DNA of 64,000 bases from Cryptomeria japonica (GCF_030272615.1 NC_081412.1:137890747-137954746), one strand, 5' to 3'; positions 32,261 through 45,051 are shown, counted from the stretch's first letter. Notes: a model not told the origin generated them from the sequence alone. Translations and numbers: made by a program.

Positions 32261-32299
32261 TTGGAGTGCTGTATATTCTAACATCTAAACTAATGGCTA

Positions 32300-33256
32300 A
32301 ATTAGAATGTGATATTTGGAGAGAATGCATCAAGCTGATAGTGATAGCTATCACAATAACGAAGGCTGAAGCTATTCTAGCTTCAAAACAGACCTTTCGT
32401 ACAGCGTGTTGTGACAGGTTAGTCAATCGTAACTGTTAATTGCAAAATCGACGGTATACAACGCACGACTAACTCCATACTGTCTTTTTGAAGCCAGAAT
32501 AAATGCATCCAATAATCAATGCATTTACATTCATACCAAAAACAAAAGGAAAACAGTCATGAAGCCTTCTGTACATAATTCCTGCCTTACATTTCTGGAA
32601 CACAGAGAAAGGAAAAAATCTTAAAAGCCTTGTGCATAAAGCCTTACATCTCTCTAATAATTGCTTGGATTACAATTTTATAATTCACAGCTTAATATCT
32701 TAATTGGCCTTTTAATAAGGTTAATTTAGCAATTGAACATAAAATCTTATTTACGTCATACATCCATCTTTTAACGTGATACTTTCCAGCCCTAATACAA
32801 TATATTTTAATTATTATTATAGATTTTAAATAAAATTTAGATGATAGAATAATAAAATATTAAAATAAGATTTTATTTAAGTAAAATATTTTTAGTTAAT
32901 TAAAAAAACTTAAAGAATAGATAAGATTTTTAAGATCTTACTTAGGTTAGATTAGGATTAAAGAATAAGAGAAGTTGATTTTTTTAAATATAATTTAATA
33001 TTAAAATAGATTTAGATAATAAGATAATAAAATATTAAAATAATATTTTATCTAAATAAAAATATTAAATATTTTTAATTAATTAAAAAAATTTAGAAAA
33101 TCAGATAAGACTTTTAAGATTTGATTTTAGAGAATAAGATAAGATTTCTTTGAAAATTTTAAATATTATTTTAGATTTTAAAATCAAGATGGAATTTAGA
33201 CAAGTGTCATTAGGTGTACTTGTCAATTGTAATAAAAATATATGTTGTAATTCTTA
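32300..33256. other. ADH 5' flank, A/T-rich, no gene
   Basis: Upstream flank of the ADH-like gene followed by A/T-rich sequence with two related blocks. TAAAATATTAAAATAA(G/T)ATTTTAT occurs at about 32850-32875 and 33025-33050, so this looks like a ~170-bp degenerate duplication. No coding signal was seen. Confidence 0.4.
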
Positions 33257-33270
33257 ATTATTACAATTTT
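33257..33270. repeat. Target-site duplication, left copy
   Basis: ATTATTACAATTTT, 14 bp, is repeated exactly at 39462-39475. It flanks the LINE. The T run immediately to its right (33271-33275) is the element's short poly-A tail read on the plus strand. Confidence 0.9.
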
Positions 33271-33450
33271 TTTTTGTATTAGAAATCGAGAGACCGATAA
33301 TCAGAGAGTTTATACAAAAGAGGTTACGGGAGGCAGAGCCTCAACCACCAAACAGTGAAACCAGAGAGACTAAGCAAGTAGCATATACAGTCACCTACTA
33401 ACCACAACAAAAAAGGGAGATGTTGAAGAGTACATAAAATTATGTTACTA

Positions 33451-36400
33451 TCATAAGGCAATGCTGCAGAACCTCATCCTGATCCTCCAGCCTTGTGTTC
33501 CTTCCATCCAAACCACCTTCTTCCTCTCCAGGATTTGGGAGCACATCTCTATCTTGTTGAAGGGAGGAGGCCTGGTATCTTGGAGTTCCTTGACCAGTTT
33601 CTTCATTGCATCATCAAAGGTGGTTTGGTTCTCTGCGATCCTGGCCCATTCATAACCATCTTGCATTTCATAGATAAACATGGTTGCTCGACCATCTTTG
33701 AGGAACCGCAGCAGTTTGTCCCTCTCAACGTTCATTGGAAAGCATACCTGCACAACAATTTTGTAATGTGTGAGTTTTTAAAAAAACCAGTAAGTTCCCT
33801 TTCATTGCCTTGAAACTTCTCCTCATTCCTAAGTTTCCAAATAAACCAAAGTATGAAGGAAGATAGAATTTGCCAGAATAAGTTAGCATCCTTCTTAAGC
33901 CCATGAATAAAACCAGTAATTATATCAAGAGTACAAACATGTTCAGTGATAGAAATTCCAAACAGTAACCAAATTTCTCTAGCAAAAGGGTAGTCAAAGA
34001 AAATGTGCCGCGCAGTCTCATGCTTCCTGCAAACAGAGCATAGGTCGTATGCAGCCGACTTATTCCTTATAGGCAATCTATCCAGTATGAGTTGCCACTT
34101 GAAGCATTTGATCTTAGGGGGGATGGGAGATCTCCATAGCTTCTCAAAGGTTTTCTGCCATGCGTAGGAGTTATGGTCAACATACCACAGAGTACTAATA
34201 TGATTGATCACTGAGGTGTCATGGTTGAGCAAGTTATAAATAGATTTGACTTTGATCTTGGGGAGAGTGGAGCCATCCTTCCATAGGAATGAGAGGTATC
34301 TATGAGTGTCTACATGAGTGTTTCTGGGGATATTGAAGGTAGCACATGCATTTTTAATCTAATTGTAGGTCCTCTTATGCGAAGCAGGGAGATCATACTT
34401 ATTACTAAGATTCTCCTAGCTGATGAGATTATCATACTCTAGGATATCCATAAGATACTTAATTCCCTTATTGTGCTAGTACCTAGCAGAGCATCCTTGG
34501 GTTAAGGCAAGGGGTTTATAGTTATGATATAGGTTCCACCATATCGATCTTTCACCATGGAGAGTACTATCACAGTCAACGCTAGAGTTGTCAATAAGTC
34601 TACGCACATGCTCCTAGGATTTCCAGATGGATTTAAACACCTAGGTGCCTTGGACAGACACAGAGAAACCGCCTGCAATCAAGTCACTAAACGGGAGGGC
34701 TTTCCAGGATTTGGCAGTCTTGGGGACACCATTTTGTATGTTGTGTCTGATGAGATCCTTCCAAGGTTCTTGACCTTCCAACGCATGGAATATCCATTTG
34801 GCCGCGAGGGAGATTCCTTGCATTCTGAGATCCTTAAGACCCAACCCACCAAGTTTTTTGTCTAAGTGGCACCAGGTCCATTTGACTGTGTGAGCTTTCC
34901 TTTTGCCCTTGCCATCAGACCATATGAAGCGTCTGATAGCCTTTTGGATTTCAAAAACTTGGTAGTTGTTGAACATCCAAACAGAGGAGTAGTAAATATA
35001 GTAAGAGGAGAGGATTTTCTGACAGACTTGAATCCTGCCAGCAAGGGAGAGGATCCTATTGTCCCACTTCTTAAGCTTTCTATCAATTTTTTCTTTGACC
35101 CATCTCCACATGTCTCTAAGAGAGGGAGATACAGAGAAGGGGATACCGAGGTATCTGACTATCTTATTAGGTCCTCCCCATGAATATCCAAACTATTGAA
35201 GCCAGTCCAGTGGTTTCTCTTTCCACCCAAGTAGGGTGGATTTGGAGCTGGAGATCCGAGCGCCAGAGGCTCTACCAAATGTGTCAATTTTTTGATTGAG
35301 GGAGTCGATATTATGCCTAGAGAGCTCCAGGAAGAGTGAGGTATCATCGACAAATTGAATGTTGAGCAATTCAGAGTCATCGGACATCTTAATGCCATGA
35401 ACTCTAGGAGATAGGGTGTCATCTCTAAGGAGATAGTATAAGGCATCTGATGCAATAACAAACAAAGCAAGGGCAAGGGGGCAACCCTGCCTAATGGATC
35501 TAGAGAGAGGAATAGGATGGGAAAGAGTCCCATTGACTTCAATCAGGGCGGACGCATCTTTGAGGAGGATTCAAACATAATCACAGAATTTGTTAGGGAA
35601 GCCATTTAGGCTTTGAGCATCATGAGGATGAAGTCCCATTCCACCCTGTCATAGGCTTTCTCAAAATTGACAAGGAACATGGCTGAGTCTTGGTTAGAGG
35701 TTCTAGCCCATTCCATAGATTCCTAGCTGGTGACAAGATTTTCCAAGATATACCTACCTTTAATGAATCCAGTTTGGGTAGAGCAAATGAACTTGGGAAG
35801 AATCTTCTCAAGGTGGGAAGCTAAGGCTTTAGCTAAGATTTTATAAGAGACGTTAAGGAGGGTAATTGGCCTCCATTTTTTTATGAGGGCTTTGTCCCCT
35901 TCTTTTGGGATAAGTTTAACAATACCCCTATTGATGAACTCCCCCAGGGTACCAGTGTCAAGTGCTTCATTGTAAATGCCATAAAGATCATTAGTGATCC
36001 AGTCAATATTGGTTTTGTAAAATTTAGCAGGAAGTCCATCAGCACCTGACGCCTTATTATCCTTGAGAGCCTTAATGGCATCAGCAATTTCTTGCATAGA
36101 GATCCTAGCTTTGAGGAGGAGAGATTCATCCTCAGAGATTCTTTTTGGAATAATGGTACTACATTTATTTCAAGCATCTTTCGAAGCTTCATTATCCTCT
36201 GAGGTAAACAGAGTCTTATAAAATATTTCGAAGGCATCTTTGTTATCATTGATATTTAGGAGTTCCTTATCCTCTACTGTTATTCTATCAATTTTCTCTC
36301 TGGTCTATTTTTGTTTAAGAAGATTAAAGAAAATTTTGGAGCCTTTATCCCCAAATTTGAGCTAGTGATTACGGGCTCTGATGAAGGCACCTCTGATTTT

Positions 36401-37486
36401 GACCTGTTGATGTTTTATGAGGATGTCTGTAGCCTGGGAGACCCGCTTGGCCAAGATAGGGGAGGAGGGTCGCATTTGGATTTCTTGTTCTAAAGAATGG
36501 AGTCGATGAGTGAGGGTTTTTTTTTGGGATCTAAAATCCTTGGCTTTCTTCTGGCCAATGGTTTGGAATATTTTCTGCTAGGAGGAAATGTTCCTCTTCC
36601 ACCTGAGAGTGTGGGATTGGGGATGCTGAGGCTGCATGTTGAAGAGCCTAACCATTCTGATGGCACTTAGGACATCCTTGTCTTTCAGCAGGGAGGTGTT
36701 GAGTATAAATTTCTTATTGCAAGAGTTGTTATTAGTGATGGAGTTTCTAGTATTAATGATGGCTAGGATAGGAAAATGGTCAGATAGGGCTACCAGTAAG
36801 ACAACCACCGCGTTCCCCAAGTGATTAGGGGAGAAGGAGAAGAAGTCATTATTAACATAGAACCTGTTTAGTTTGGAGTAGATTCGATTAGTGCCTTGCT
36901 GAAAGTTGCACTAGGTGTACCATAGGTTAGGGGTATCAGATTTGGTTCCCTCCAGGGGGTCAAACAACTACAGTTGTTGTTTAAACTTGTCACAATGAGG
37001 TTTTTCTAGACTCTTCCATTCAAAAGGAAGACCCCCAACCTTCTCATCTTGGTGTTTTGTCATGTTAAAGTCTCCAGCCATGACCCAGGGGATACATGGG
37101 AGGGATGCCAGCCAAATCCAGAGGGACATTCTTTCCTTGCAGTCATTAGGTGCATACATGGAGCATATGCCAAAGCAAGAGCCTCTAATATCTATTGTAG
37201 CCTAGACCACTCTATTACATGGGGAGATTCCCTTATCCCTGATGTAACTTGCCCACTTAGGGGCTATAAGAAGGCCAACTCCCCCCTTTCCTTTCAGGTG
37301 CTTGGTGCAAATTTTGATTGCATCTCTCCAAATGAAGTCGAGTGTAGTGTCGAGGCAGAACCCAACAACTTTAAGTTCTTGTAGCATCAAAAAATCTAAA
37401 TTTTTATGATAATCCAGAAATCTTTTAATAACAATTTTTTTATCAGGCGACTCAAGGCCTCTAATGTTCCAGGATATGTACTTCAT
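33451..37486 (-). pseudogene. LINE ORF2: endonuclease-RT, degenerate
   Basis: Starts MKYISWNIRGLESPDKK (the WN.RG endonuclease motif). Then come MLQEL, MAGDFNMTKH (about 37075) and ALSDHFPI (about 36780), which complete the endonuclease. The RT includes NKASGADGLPAKFY (about 36050), LIPKEGDKALIKKWRPITLL (about 35890), TGFIKGRYILENLV (about 35760), FEKAYDRVEWDF (about 35650) and catalytic FVDD (about 35355). The C-terminal CSVCRKHETARHIFFDYP (about 34000-34050) is the zinc-binding region. One frame holds from 37486 to about 35720, a second to about 33730 and a third to the end, with stops in each. Confidence 0.93.
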
Positions 37487-37498
37487 TAGAGAGGAGGA

Positions 37499-39173
37499 TT
37501 AAGAAGGGTTGTTAGGGAGACCGTATTGATCTCCAGACTTCTTCTTGTTTTTTGAGCCCACAGGTCTACCTTTCTTCTTAGTCATGGAGGATCCTTTCAT
37601 GAGGTCCTCATCATCCTCACTAATCTTGGATGACTCATTTTTACTAACTGCATTTCCTCCTATGTCGGACCCAGACAACTGGGAGCTTGGAAAGCCAAGG
37701 AGCATTGTGCTAGATCCTTATTGGCATAGATAACTTCAATAACATGATTATCCTCTATCTCATTGAGCATACATGTTGTCGAGGGGTTGGTGGTGCTAAC
37801 ATTAGGGGTAAGTCCTGCAAGTGATGAGGAGTCCGTTTGTTTGGGAATTCCAGATCTGAGTATCATTTATGCAGGATTATCACTTATGCTAGCATCATTA
37901 GCTCCACGATTAGGGTTTTCCAGATTTTTAACCATTTTTTTTACCACAGAGTTAGCCGGGGTTTGAGAGGTAGTTGGTAAGTCATTATTCGCTGGGGGGG
38001 GGTTTCGCTAGTACCGACCAATTGGTTGGTATTTTGGACATTAGACTGGCTATGATTTAGGGCTTTTTGATGGGCAATTTTCTGCCTTCGCTTTCTTGAG
38101 GTGACCATATGAAAGCAGTCAGAAGGCGAATCTTCAAGACCTTTTGAGGGGTCAGAAACAGGGACGAGGGGTTCAGATACTAGAGGTGCGTGGTCAATAT
38201 GCATTGGATTTAATTCACTAGGATTGGTGTCGGGTGGAGATGTCTCTTCGTTAACAAAGTGTAGGCTAGTTGAATTAAGGTCTTTACTGGTTCTAGGGTT
38301 TATAGATGCATCGGCTAAATTAATGTTATTCTTTTATTTTCTACGATTGATGATTGGATAGTTTTTACGAAGATGCCCTTCTTTCTTGCAGAGAAAACAA
38401 GTGTTCAAACCTCCATGTATTTCAATAGGACAAATGAAGGTATCTCCATTAATATTTAGGTTTAAACACGGAGGGATGTCAATCCCAGGCTTAATCGATA
38501 CAAGCATTCTTGCATCAAGGTTGGGTACCAAACGGGTAGTCTCATCAATCTGAATTGTTTTGCCAAATGGTTCCATTAGTTAGGGAAGAAAACGCCAAAT
38601 AAAGGGAGGGACATCTTTAAGGATGACCCATCTGGGGGAGGATAGCATGAGAAATTCCTCATTAACCACCTCTGGAGACCAGGCTAGGGCTCGAAAGGAG
38701 ATATTCTTGATCGTCCAATATTGGCATTTGAGGGCTTCAAGATGGGATTCATGCGTGTTAAAGAAAATAAGGTAAAGGCCTTTTTGTATTTGCCTGCAGA
38801 ACGATATTTTAAGCCCTAATTTCAAATTCTAGAGATTATTGAACCAATCATCTAAGAATTTCCTAGGCGGGCATTTTTCAATATCAACACAAGCAAAGAA
38901 GATGGCAGTGTCACTTAACCTAAGTTTTTCTGAAGCAATTTCATTCAGCATTTCATTATTTGGTGAAATGCAGAAGGAGTCCGAAGTAATGCTAGGGCAC
39001 TTACCTTCCTCACTGGGTCGTTTGTCTCCAGGAGCCTTAAGAAATCGCGGACAAGGGTGGACTCCATTTGCAAGCGGGGCGACGGTCTCTGCAAAGGATT
39101 TTTTCAGGGTTGGGTTTGTTTGAGTGGCAGATTTAGGGCCATTAATGGCACCGCCATCTGATTCTGGCTCCAT
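37499..39173 (-). pseudogene. LINE ORF1 with zinc knuckle and AT-hook-like tail
   Basis: Starts MEPESDGGAINGPKS at 39173. The core has FLDDWFNNL, LYLIFFNTHESHLEALK and PRWVILKDVPPFIWRFLP, a DUF4283-type RNA-binding pattern. The zinc knuckle CFLCKKEGHLRKNY (about 38360-38400) has Tyr where the last Cys belongs. The tail includes MTKKKGRPVGSKNKKK (about 37540-37590), whose GRP core between lysines looks like an AT-hook. The first three stops are in frame; later the frame shifts near a G run at about 37995-38001. ORF1 ends 12 bp before ORF2 starts. Confidence 0.85.
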
Positions 39174-39300
39174 CAGGAACTAGGGTTGGGTTGCACGTTC
39201 AAGTAAGTAGGCGACGAAGTTAGGTTTAAATGAAACTACAGAGCATTAATTCTCATAGTTAAAAGAAAAGTAAGTGGACGGGGAAGAGTTTGCAAACCGG

Positions 39301-39323
39301 GTGGAGGAGATTAACTCCTCCAC
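39301..39323 (-). other. Hairpin in LINE 5' UTR
   Basis: GTGGAGGAG, five bases, then CTCCTCCAC forms a perfect 9-bp stem with a 5-nt loop, about 130-150 nt upstream of the ORF1 ATG and about 140 nt from the element's 5' end. It may be a structural element of the LINE RNA. Confidence 0.6.
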
Positions 39324-39461
39324 ATTAACGCCGAGGTGCCCATGTCATTTGCCCAGGTTGCCTCGATTATGCTACCGCCTTCAAGAGGGAGTAAGGTGCA
39401 ATCACATCCAGTCCGAAAATTCGCAGAGCCCGCCAATTCTCCAATGTTTTAGAATCTTATC

Positions 39462-39475
39462 ATTATTACAATTTT
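39462..39475. repeat. Target-site duplication, right copy
   Basis: ATTATTACAATTTT, identical to 33257-33270. It sets the 5' end of the LINE at 39461. Confidence 0.9.
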
Positions 39476-39959
39476 GAATTATTATTATTTTAATTATATT
39501 TTTGTTATATTAAGTATAACTGTCACTTCAAATAAAATAAGTGGTTTTTGATTAGTGTTATTATGTTTGTGTATAAGTTAGCTTGTTCTTATTGGTGGAG
39601 TCTTTGATTAGTTGTGTTTTGACTGATTAAAGTTCCTTTATTGTTTCTATGGGTACATGTTTCTTGCTCTGTTATTTCACTTCAATAAAATAATATTAAT
39701 AATTATAATAAAATATAAATATTATAATAAAAATATATATTTCTTAAGAATATAATCCTGATCTAATTATAAAATCTATATAATTATAATTATAAATAAT
39801 AAAATTAATCTTAAACTTAATTATTAACTATTAGTTTAAGATTATATATTATTTTAATTATATTTATGTAGTATTAATTATAATTGATCTTAATAAAATA
39901 AATATTAATAATTATAAAATTATATAATATAAACAATAAAGTGAAAATAGGTATTTTAT
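39476..39959. other. A/T-rich spacer
   Basis: No gene or named repeat. TAATTATAATAAAATA-type sequence is mixed with short TTATTTTAATTATATTT runs. It joins the LINE's right flank to the retrotransposon remnant on its right. Confidence 0.4.
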
Positions 39960-40539
39960 AATCGATCGAGTGAAGATCGTTGACAATGTCAGGATCTCCT
40001 TTAGAGAGTAAAACATACACCTCTTTGAAGAAGAGGTAGGTGAATCAGCTAAAAGCTATAAAATAGGAGTTGCATTGTTGATCTCTAGTAGAGGGGTGAT
40101 GACAAACTCCAAAGAAGGTGGAGCCTCCTCACCAACAAGCACAAATGTAGATAAAGAAGTCATAGGAACTTATTTTCAATGATGAAACTCAGGAGAAAGG
40201 CCCTATTTAAAATTATGCTTAGGAGGCTGGGGTGAAGGCTTCACATCAACTATGGTAGGTCTGAGGATCCCAGGAAGGCTATGATGCAGAAGTGGAGAGG
40301 AAACGAGCAAAGAAAACAAGGCTGGATTGGACACCACTTGTGTATGCAACATGTCTATACGCTAGGAAAATGAAGGGATATCAGGAAGAGAGGTGATAAG
40401 TGGCAACTCCAAGGAGGGAGTGCAATGAATACCTGTACCTTCTTTGGGTGAGGCTCATCAATAGTCCCTAAAGGAGCATAGAGGATGGGTTAGAAACAAG
40501 TGTAGAGACAACAAGACTAACAAAAACTAAAATAGACAC

Positions 40540-41728
40540 TGTAAAGCGAAAAATCGAACCCTAGGTGTTCCCCCACTCCATGGAGAGAGAAAGGAGGTCA
40601 CTAGGGTTGACGGTTTTCAATTAGGAGAGACTTTACATTTAAAAGAGGGGTTGAAACCCACAAGATCCAATCCCACACAATGCAAGACTAGATTCTAAAT
40701 GAGTTTCAAGGGTGGAGACATCAAGGATACCCTCTTTTGTAAAGAATGTAGATAGAAGGATTGAACTAGGAATGTATGTAAAAGTAAGAAAGATTTGCTT
40801 GTAGACAGAGATAGGGACACGGGATGAATCTACGGACTTGAAATTAGTAGTAAAATGTCGAGACGAAGCTGTCCTGCAAATTTGAGCGAAAGTTGACGGG
40901 ACGATGGCACTCGGAGTGCACACGGTCCTCCAAAAAATCCGCGAAACGAAGGGGGATCTGTTCGTCTCTGCACAAGGATTCCAGATCTTCAATTACAGCC
41001 GCGTACCTGCAACCTACACATAGAAAAGAGAGGACGATTGGGGGGTTAGGGATGAGGGGTTTGCCTTTAGGTCAAACCCTGGTTTTGGAATTAACCAAGA
41101 AATGAGAATGCTGTAAATGTAAGTGTTTGTAATGTAATCAAGTACTGATACCTTGTTGTAAGAATGTTTGTATTCTTACATGCGAAGGTGTAATGATGTT
41201 GTATGTTATATGTTGTAGGTGATCTCCTCTTCAATGGTTGAATCCCTGTCTTGAATGCAACACTTAGCCTTGAATGGAGACTTAGAATGCTCAATTGCTT
41301 GAAGGAATGCTTGAATGCTTGAATGTTTGAATATTTGCCTATCGCTTCCGCATCTTGCACACATATATTTTTCCTCCTCTTTTGGGAGAGGAAATGTAGT
41401 TTATATACTTGTCAATTAGGGTTAGGAGACTGATTTTTCCGACCTTAGGCCGACCTAGGAACATTATTTTCCAAATTGCAAACTTAAAGACCCGATGCCC
41501 AACAAGAGACCGGGCCCAAAATAGGGCCAGGGACCAGGGCGCTGGGCGCCATGGTCCCACCTCCCAGGATAGCAGGGTGCAAGGAGGATCAGGCCAAGGT
41601 GCAGAAAGATGCAGTTTTTGATGTCGTAAATAGGTTTCGGGGTCTCCATTCAGGCTCAATGTTGCGCCGCCATCGTGAAGACCCAAATGCAGTCGAAATT
41701 GCAAGTGTCACAATTTTAGGACGCTACA
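40540..41728 (-). mobile_element. Solo LTR with 5-bp duplication GACAC
   Basis: 1189 bp starting TGTAAAGCG and ending GGACGCTACA on the plus strand (minus: TGTAGCGTCC...CGCTTTACA), so TG...CA on either strand. GACAC flanks it on both sides (40535-40539 and 41729-41733). There is no internal coding region of its own. It is therefore a solo LTR left by LTR-LTR recombination, inserted into the older Ty3-type element. Apparent frames within it are not genes. Confidence 0.88.
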
Positions 41729-42412
41729 GACACAAATGTAGAAGGAGAAGAAGCAAACATCGAAGAGTCACCCTCAGCCTTCAAAGCAACCTCACATTTC
41801 TTGGCCATTGATAGTTGATGATGCTTATGCTCACATGCAAGCTAGTTTTGATGTAGATAGGGACCATGAAGGGAAGCTTGAGAAGACTCAGTAATATCTT
41901 GCTCCATAGGAGAGGTTGTAAGTATCAATATTAATAGAGAAGAAGGCCCAACTGAAGAAGTAGGAGGTGCTAGTACCATACCAAGAATTATAGACTTATT
42001 ATAGAAACCTTTCCTTGTTTTTCTCTAAGAGTAGTCAAAGGAGTAGGAGGAGACTTTGAAGGCTGGGATATAGGTTCCAAAGGAGAAGGGTGAGGTCATG
42101 ACAAGTGTTTAACCTTGCTATAAAAAGTAGGGTGAGGGATATCTATGAGGATGGAAAGCTCAAAGGGAGGGTGAGCCTTAGATTTTGGTAATGTAGGTGA
42201 ATTTCCTTTATCTACACTAGGAATATTAACAAGAATAGAAGAAACCACTAGAGGTTGTGTGGCTCTCGGCGAATGGGGAGGCCTACCTCGAGGAATGGGC
42301 TTTCCCTTAACTCTTGACAAAGAGGGAGTAGAAGCTGAAGCACACTACAATACATGAGTAGAGTCAAATGCAGAAAGAGCCAAAGACACAATAGATTGGA
42401 CTAAGTTAGGTG

Positions 42413-43041
42413 CTATCTCCTTGATCGTATACTTGTAATATGCTTTATATAATAGATCACTATGGGAAACATGGCTCCTATTTGAGTAGGCCAAAAATGA
42501 TCAAGGGAGAAGCCCCCACAGGAGGCCAGTGGTTGATATCCAGTGTCTTGAATATTATGCATGAAACTATCGTGAAAAAATTTGAGACATCTATGTACAA
42601 CTGAGGGGATAACATCCATAGAAACTAGCCAGGGGATGCCTAGATTTACATGGAATAGGTCAGACTCATGGATGACAACAAATGTACTAGAGATACTACC
42701 TTGGGTCCCATAAGGACCATCAAGGTATTGCACCCCATGGGTGGAATAGAAAGACCATCATGTGTATAGATAGTTGCCCGACACTCGACATATTCTCCCT
42801 TATGAAGTCCATTGATGAAGAGGGCCTCTTCTGTGATCATATTGATTCTACATATTGGATAAATCATAACACCTATGATAATGTTACCATTGATTTTGGT
42901 AGGGATCATGTAAAGAGAATTAGGCTCTCCACTAAATGACAAGTCAGGAGGTGTGAATGATATAGTAGTACTCTTAGTCCTCTGACTTAAGAGAGAAATC
43001 AGAGTGATGGTGACCATGTTCACATGAGGACAATCTCTCAA
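42413..43041 (-). pseudogene. Retropepsin-like segment
   Basis: The minus-strand translation contains PNSLYMIPTKINGN, YPICRINMITEEAL and YTHDGLSIPPMGC, and in a second overlapping frame SDLFHVNLGIPWLVSMDVIP and VVHRCLKFFHD. The LG.PWL..M..VPS..H....F pattern is the C-terminal part of the aspartic protease in plant Ty3-type polyproteins. The frame changes near 42700. The catalytic D-T/S-G was not found, so it is inactive. Confidence 0.62.
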
Positions 43042-43349
43042 TGGAGAATAAGATGATGCAACGATAAAATTTTATGAATGTGGGGGGGATAGATTGGTAT
43101 AGATTTGCAACTTATTGTTTACTTTATCAATAGATTTATTAGATTTTTGCTTCCTATCTCCAACCTGGATGGTATCATTATCTATATGGTCTTGGACCAT
43201 GTGTCTCAAATGCATACAACATTTAGTATCATGACTCAACACACAATAATTCTAATAGAACTTAGAACCATCATACCAATGAGGGTATGTTCTATTGTTT
43301 GGAAGAGGTCTTATCGTAGGGAGGATCACCAAGTTATCTTTTCAAAAAA

Positions 43350-44913
43350 TTTGTAATACACTCAAGTAAGAATATGATAGTTTAGTGAATACCTAATTGC
43401 ATTGAGGCTTTAATGTGTTTTTCTTAGTTGCCTAGGGAGTTGTGATTACATTAGCTATAGATTTATTCTTCAAGGACCCATTTGAGGAAGATACACCTCC
43501 AAAGTTATCAGCACAAGAATTCAGAGTAGGATCTTCAAACTAAGTCAATGTATGTTGATAGTCAATGAGAATAGTGTAAATATTGGATAAAGTTAAATAT
43601 CTATTTAAGGATAATTTATCCCATAGTGCTTGTATTGAAAAATGCCAATGAACATCCTCCAAAGGTCACCATCAAGAAGGGCATAAGGGATCTTAGTTGA
43701 TATAGATTGATACCTTGATATAAAATCAATCAACTTCTTTTTGTTGCTATTGGCAATAAACAAGGTCAGTGATGATGAACTTGTTGTCAAATTTAGCTTT
43801 CAGAAGACATTTGAGAAATGAATATGTCAATTGATCAAAGGTTTGAATCAAATAATTTGATAAAGAATTATACCATTCTAACATGGTCCCTTTAAGAGAC
43901 CAAGATAATAGTTTAAGCATAATATAATCTTGACTACAAAAATCATTACAGAGAGTAAGGAAATAATTACTATGTAAGTGAGGATCTCCATCACCACTAT
44001 ATCAATCAAACTTTAGAATATCGATCCCTTGGTGAAGGTGATAATTAAGGATGTGTAATGCAAGTAGGTTGTGATGATAATATGGTGAAAGAGAGGGATG
44101 ATTAGCATCATTTGTGAGATTATCAAGTTGTGGAAATTGCCCCGTATTTTGTAATATGATGTTAAAGATAGGATTAACAAGTGGATTTTGCATACCAACA
44201 TATATATTAGCATTGACACTAGCAACAACACCAGGGATAGCACCAACTCCAACACAAGGGATATTACTAGCATCAGTACCAGGGCTAGTGTTGATACTAA
44301 AAGCATGAGCTATGATGTAGTGATAACATAGCTAGTAGTCAAACCAATGTACCCCAAGTGAGTCTAACAAATATTAATGCTCAGAATCATGCCACTAGAT
44401 AAAGGATCAATCATGAGACCCATATCCAATATATGAATAGACACCCTAGGCATAGCAACACCAATCTAAGGACGAGTGATATTAGATTGTGTGTCCTGAA
44501 GCTTAGGTTCAATAGGAGGCACACGAGTCCTAACAATCATAGATAATGCCCTAAGCACCTCCAGACCCTTATGATATGAGATGAGCAATTCTCTCATATT
44601 ACTTATGATAGAACTGACTTGAGGGAGGACAAATTTTGATTTAAGAAAGCTTTGAAATCCCTTGGGTTCTCCTCAAGTGATTGAATTTGATCAAATATAA
44701 CCGTTACAGTAGATTCATGGTCCACAACAGGAGGAGACCTCAGAGGGGTATTCGTTGGAGTATTATTTCAAGAGTTGGCCTAAGAACCAAATGTAGTAGA
44801 ACCTCCCAAACCTAAACCTAAAGGAAAGACTGAGGAGCAAAAGGATCAATAGGATTAACCTTCCCCAAGAAAAATGTAATAGGTCTCATGACTGTTTGGG
44901 TTGTAAAACTCAT
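43350..44913 (-). pseudogene. gag-like region, heavily broken
   Basis: Begins MSFTTQTVMRPITFFLGKVN at 44913, just inside the leader. It is Pro/Gly rich, then FDQIQSLEENPRDFKAFLNQ (about 44640-44700), followed by a capsid-like stretch with FDQLTYSFLKCL (about 43820). Many stops and shifts are present. No zinc knuckle was identified. The assignment to gag rests on position between leader and protease. Confidence 0.5.
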
Positions 44914-45051
44914 AGACGAACTTCAAAACACTCTAAAAACCTCAAGATTGAGCAAGAAATAAAATAGACAAAAGCACTGATTGTTTAAGCTTGTGATTTT
45001 TTTTTTCAACAAATTTTAAACTAGAAGCAAGCTCACGTTAGGTTCACCAAA

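Larger units (their letters stand above)
33271..39461 (-). mobile_element. Full-length L1-type LINE with 14-bp TSD
   Basis: A 6.19-kb non-LTR element on the minus strand: 5' UTR (39461-39174), ORF1 (39173-37499), ORF2 (37486 to about 33450), 3' UTR and short poly-A at the left end. Exact 14-bp duplications flank it. ORF1 and ORF2 are separated by only 12 bp. It differs in sequence from the LINE at 1-5186, so it represents a separate family. Stops and a few frameshifts make it inactive. Confidence 0.96.

Noticed and set aside
34557-38000. Plus-strand frames opposite the full-length LINE
   Set aside because: They are antisense readings of ORF1 and ORF2, whose minus-strand motifs are unambiguous.
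40639-41811. Several 60-120 codon frames on both strands
   Set aside because: They lie wholly within the solo LTR, whose ends and GACAC duplication are clear, and show no domain.
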